Origin: an uncultured Clostridia bacterium
Lineage (GTDB): Bacteria; Bacillota; Clostridia; UBA1381
Length of the DNA stretch: 45,217 nt
Assembly (NCBI GenBank): GCA_947626135.1
Contig: CANQQZ010000017.1
Coordinates: forward strand, 1 to 45,217
Direction: 5' to 3'
The notes beneath the pieces are model-generated. The model was given only the letters and a program-made list of their open reading frames with translations. It was not told the DNA's origin and did no database searches. This document shows, in pieces, positions 42,996 through 45,217 of the stretch (positions within the stretch are counted from its first letter, which is position 1; each line of letters begins with the position of its first letter). Both the position numbers and the translations under genes were made by a program.

Positions 42996-44525
42996 TTGAC
43001 ACAGGAAAATATTTGTATTATGATTTCCATAGTGCTGTATTTGCTTATAGTGCTTGGAATCGGCGTGTGGTTCTCACGCAGAAACAAGACCGCGGATGAT
43101 TTCTATCTCGGCGGCAGAAAGCTCGGACCGTTTGTAACGGCGATGAGTGCGGAGGCGTCGGATATGAGCAGCTATCTGCTTATGGGCGTGCCGGGACTTG
43201 CGTATCTGACCGGTCTTGCGGACGCGTCATGGACAGCGATAGGTCTGATTATAGGTACATACTTAAACTGGCTCATTGTCGCAAAAAAGCTCAGGCGTTA
43301 TTCAAGCAGAATAGGCGCGACAACGATACCCGCATTTTTTTCGGAGAGGTTTAAGGATAAATCGAGAATTTTAAGCGTGATTTCCGCAATCGTTATTATC
43401 ATATTTTTTGTGCCGTATACGGCTTCGGGATTCGCCGCGTGCGGAAAGCTCTTCAATTCGCTTTTCGGCACCGATTACATGGTTGCCATGCTCATATGCG
43501 CGGGCGTAATCATTATGTATACGATGCTCGGCGGCTTCCTGGCGGCAAGCACAAGCGACTTTTTGCAGAGCGTAATAATGACTATCGCGCTTATAATAGT
43601 GCTTGTGTTCGGTGTGACGAACGCCGGAGGAATGGATCAGGTAATAGAAAACGCGAAGGCTATCCCGGGTTATTTAAGTCTTAAAGATATCTACGTGCCG
43701 GAAACGAATTCGTCCGAGGTCTACGGCGTGTTCCGCAGCTGCTCCATGCTCGCGTGGGGTCTGGGCTATTTCGGAATGCCTCATATCCTGCTCAGATTTA
43801 TGGCGGTCGAGGACGCGAAAAAGCTCAAGCTGTCAAGACGCGTCGCATCGGTATGGTGCCTTATCTCGCTTGCCGTTGCAGTATTTATCGGCATTGTCGG
43901 CATGGCGCTCGTAAAGAACGGCGTAATGCAGCCCTTGCAGGATCCCGAGCGCGTGCTTATAGAAATTTCAAAGCTTCTGGCGCATAACGGCGTTATCGCC
44001 GCGCTTGTGGCGGGCGTAATACTCGCGGGAATATTGGCGGCTACGATGTCCACCGCCGATTCGCAGCTTCTCGCCGCCTCATCATCGGTATCGCAGAACA
44101 TAGTTAAGGAAAAGCTCTTCCCGAAAATGAGCGAGGAAACAACAATGATAATAGCGCGCTTCACGCTTGTGGCTATCGCGATCGTCGCGGCGTTCCTCGC
44201 GCGCGACCCGGACAGCTCCGTATTCGGTATAGTATCGTTTGCGTGGGCGGGCTTCGGCGCGGCGTTCGGACCGGTAATGCTCGCGTCGCTGTTCTGGAAG
44301 CGCACGACAAAGGAGGGCGCGCTCGCGGGTATGATCGCGGGCGGCGCGATGGTGTTCATATGGAAATACGGCATAGCAAAGCTTGGCGGAGTGCTTGCCA
44401 TATATGAGCTGCTTCCGGCGTTTATATTCGGACTTATAGCGATAATAGCAGTGAGCCTTCTCACAAAGGCTCCCGATGAGGATACAGTCGCAACGTTCGA
44501 AGAGGTAAGCGCCATGAAGGATTGA
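42996..44525 (+). CDS. putP: Sodium/proline symporter
   Basis: 509 residues with about thirteen membrane helices, a sodium:solute symporter of the PutP type. Residues important in E. coli PutP are kept: Asp and Ser in EASDMSSYLLMGVPG (D55 and S57 equivalents) and Ser/Thr in ATMSTADSQLLAASS (S340/T341 equivalents), both part of the sodium/substrate site. FVPYTASGFAACGKLF and GGFLAASTSDFLQ are further family segments. The start is TTG at 42996 with GGGAGGG 6 bp upstream. It would import proline with Na+ for nutrition or osmotic balance. Single gene with own promoter and terminator; no proline catabolic genes nearby. Confidence 0.95.
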   Translation: MTQENICIMISIVLYLLIVLGIGVWFSRRNKTADDFYLGGRKLGPFVTAMSAEASDMSSYLLMGVPGLAYLTGLADASWTAIGLIIGTYLNWLIVAKKLRRYSSRIGATTIPAFFSERFKDKSRILSVISAIVIIIFFVPYTASGFAACGKLFNSLFGTDYMVAMLICAGVIIMYTMLGGFLAASTSDFLQSVIMTIALIIVLVFGVTNAGGMDQVIENAKAIPGYLSLKDIYVPETNSSEVYGVFRSCSMLAWGLGYFGMPHILLRFMAVEDAKKLKLSRRVASVWCLISLAVAVFIGIVGMALVKNGVMQPLQDPERVLIEISKLLAHNGVIAALVAGVILAGILAATMSTADSQLLAASSSVSQNIVKEKLFPKMSEETTMIIARFTLVAIAIVAAFLARDPDSSVFGIVSFAWAGFGAAFGPVMLASLFWKRTTKEGALAGMIAGGAMVFIWKYGIAKLGGVLAIYELLPAFIFGLIAIIAVSLLTKAPDEDTVATFEEVSAMKD

Positions 44526-44541
44526 TTTTAATAAAAGCCGC

Positions 44542-44575
44542 GGCGGAGCAAAAATGTTTTTGCTCCGCCTTTTTT
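44542..44575 (+). terminator. Terminator of putP
   Basis: GGCGGAGCAAAAA (44542-44554) and TTTTTGCTCCGCC (44557-44569) form a 13-bp perfect stem, followed by six T (44570-44575). Confidence 0.95.
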
Positions 44576-44622
44576 ATAACGGTCCGTGGCATAAAACGCG
44601 CTCTAAGCGGCGTGAACAGCCC

Positions 44623-44651
44623 TTGAAATAAAACTCCGAACATGGTATAAT
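44623..44651 (+). promoter_or_regulatory. Promoter of the GLUG-repeat protein gene
   Basis: TTGAAA (44623-44628), 17-bp spacer, perfect TATAAT (44646-44651) preceded by TGG (extended -10). Confidence 0.85.
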
Positions 44652-44653
44652 AA

Positions 44654-44682
44654 ATGATATTTATAAAAATGATATTTATAAA
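44654..44682 (+). repeat. 15-bp tandem duplication in a 5' leader
   Basis: ATGATATTTATAAA occurs at 44654-44667 and again at 44669-44682, a period of 15 bp, between the -10 box and the ribosome binding site (AAGGGAG). It covers the expected transcription start. Confidence 0.85.
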
Positions 44683-44695
44683 GGGAGTAATAATT

Positions 44696-45217
44696 ATGAA
44701 AAGGCGAATTTTAAGTTTAACGGTCGTATTATCAATGGTACTTGCCATGATACCGGCGTTTTCGCTGACCGCATCGGCGGCGTTTGAAGGCGCCAACGGC
44801 GGTAACGGTACGGACGGCTCTCCGTATGAGATCAACACCTTAGATCAGTTAGAGGCGTTCCGCGAGTATATCAACGCTGATGATGACGGCGGCAGCGGCG
44901 AGTATTTCAAGCTGACGGCGCCTATTGATATGTCGGCAAAATACAACGCGGAGAATAGTACATCATGGACGCCGATCGGAAATGCCAGCAATAAATTTCA
45001 AGGCACATTTGACGGCGGCAACTTCACGATAAGCGGACTTTACATAAATAATAAACCTTTTTATGCAGGTCTGTTTGGGTATTCACAGGGCGGTACGATT
45101 AAAAATCTAGCCGTTTCGGGCAACATCGCCAGCGGCTCATGGGCGGGCGGTATTGTGGGAGACAACCACAGCGGAAGCAGCATTAAAAACTGTTATTACT
45201 CAGGCACGGTAGCCGGC
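44696..45217 (+). CDS. Secreted GLUG-motif protein (3' end outside window)
   Basis: The frame is open from 44696 to the window end (174 codons, no stop). AAGGGAGTAATAATT precedes the ATG. A signal peptide (KRRILSLTVVLSMVLAMIPA, cleavage near ASA-AFEG, residue 29) is followed by a region typical of GLUG proteins: GTDGSPYEINTLDQLEAFRE, then FQGTFDGGNFTISGLYI and, near the window end, GLFGYSQGGTIKNLAVSG with AGGIVGDN, the GLUG repeat itself. Such proteins are long, beta-helix-like and cell-surface attached, often with SLH or dockerin ends. Function unknown; the C-terminus that would show anchoring is not in the window. Confidence 0.88.
   Translation, partial: MKRRILSLTVVLSMVLAMIPAFSLTASAAFEGANGGNGTDGSPYEINTLDQLEAFREYINADDDGGSGEYFKLTAPIDMSAKYNAENSTSWTPIGNASNKFQGTFDGGNFTISGLYINNKPFYAGLFGYSQGGTIKNLAVSGNIASGSWAGGIVGDNHSGSSIKNCYYSGTVAG

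Overview
The window looks like a chromosomal segment of a low-to-medium GC Gram-positive anaerobe (Firmicutes, class Clostridia). The grounds are a clostridial-type V-ATPase operon, a dnaG-rpoD pair, RNase J, S-layer homology domains, UvrX/YolD-type repair genes, strong AGGAGG-like ribosome binding sites, many TTG/GTG starts, and sigma-A promoters that mostly carry an extended -10 (TGn). Two very large secreted enzymes acting on pectin side chains and backbone (a PL11 rhamnogalacturonan lyase and a GH127-type beta-L-arabinofuranosidase) suggest a plant-fibre degrader of a gut or rumen community. A pectinolytic clostridium such as a Monoglobus relative would fit, but that is inference and no marker here decides the genus.

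Layout. 1-3000: a small XRE-type regulator with its own promoter, tRNA-Arg(CCG), and a damage-inducible-looking UvrX-like Y-family polymerase plus YolD pair behind a near-consensus LexA box. 3065-4438: a MATE exporter. 4742-9262: the secreted, multidomain PL11 lyase, which ends in a cohesin-like module. 9474-18036: a nine-gene V-type ATPase operon (H-I-K-E-C-F-A-B-D) whose rotor subunit carries the Na+-binding residues. 18077-21754: argC-argB-proS on the minus strand. 21893-22313: two tandem copies of a hairpin-rich, inverted-repeat (MITE-like) element. 22314-25076: asnB and an AraC-type regulator, the latter divergent from the GH127 gene (25184-30037). 30105-34203: a phosphofructokinase/HPr pair, an SLH-Kelch surface protein and an A-type flavoprotein that has lost iron ligands. 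34220-34507: a third, enlarged copy of the repeat. 34503-38403: dnaG-rpoD-prmA. 38537-40216: a membrane-protein operon (HGSNAT-like, NusG domain II, Gx transporter). 40406-45217: RNase J, an AlkD-like glycosylase, the PutP sodium/proline symporter, and the start of a secreted GLUG-repeat protein cut by the window edge.

How the genes fit together. Pectin chains are cut outside the cell and arabinose released; the AraC regulator probably controls the arabinofuranosidase. The V-ATPase looks Na+-coupled and would share a sodium circuit with PutP. Most of the window is housekeeping. The least explained parts are the repeat family (with compensatory base changes and, in copy 3, a perfectly tiled three-hairpin insertion), the ligand-poor flavoprotein, the HPr without Ser46, and the lyase with a cohesin-like domain. 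All functional statements are from reading the sequence; no database search was possible.
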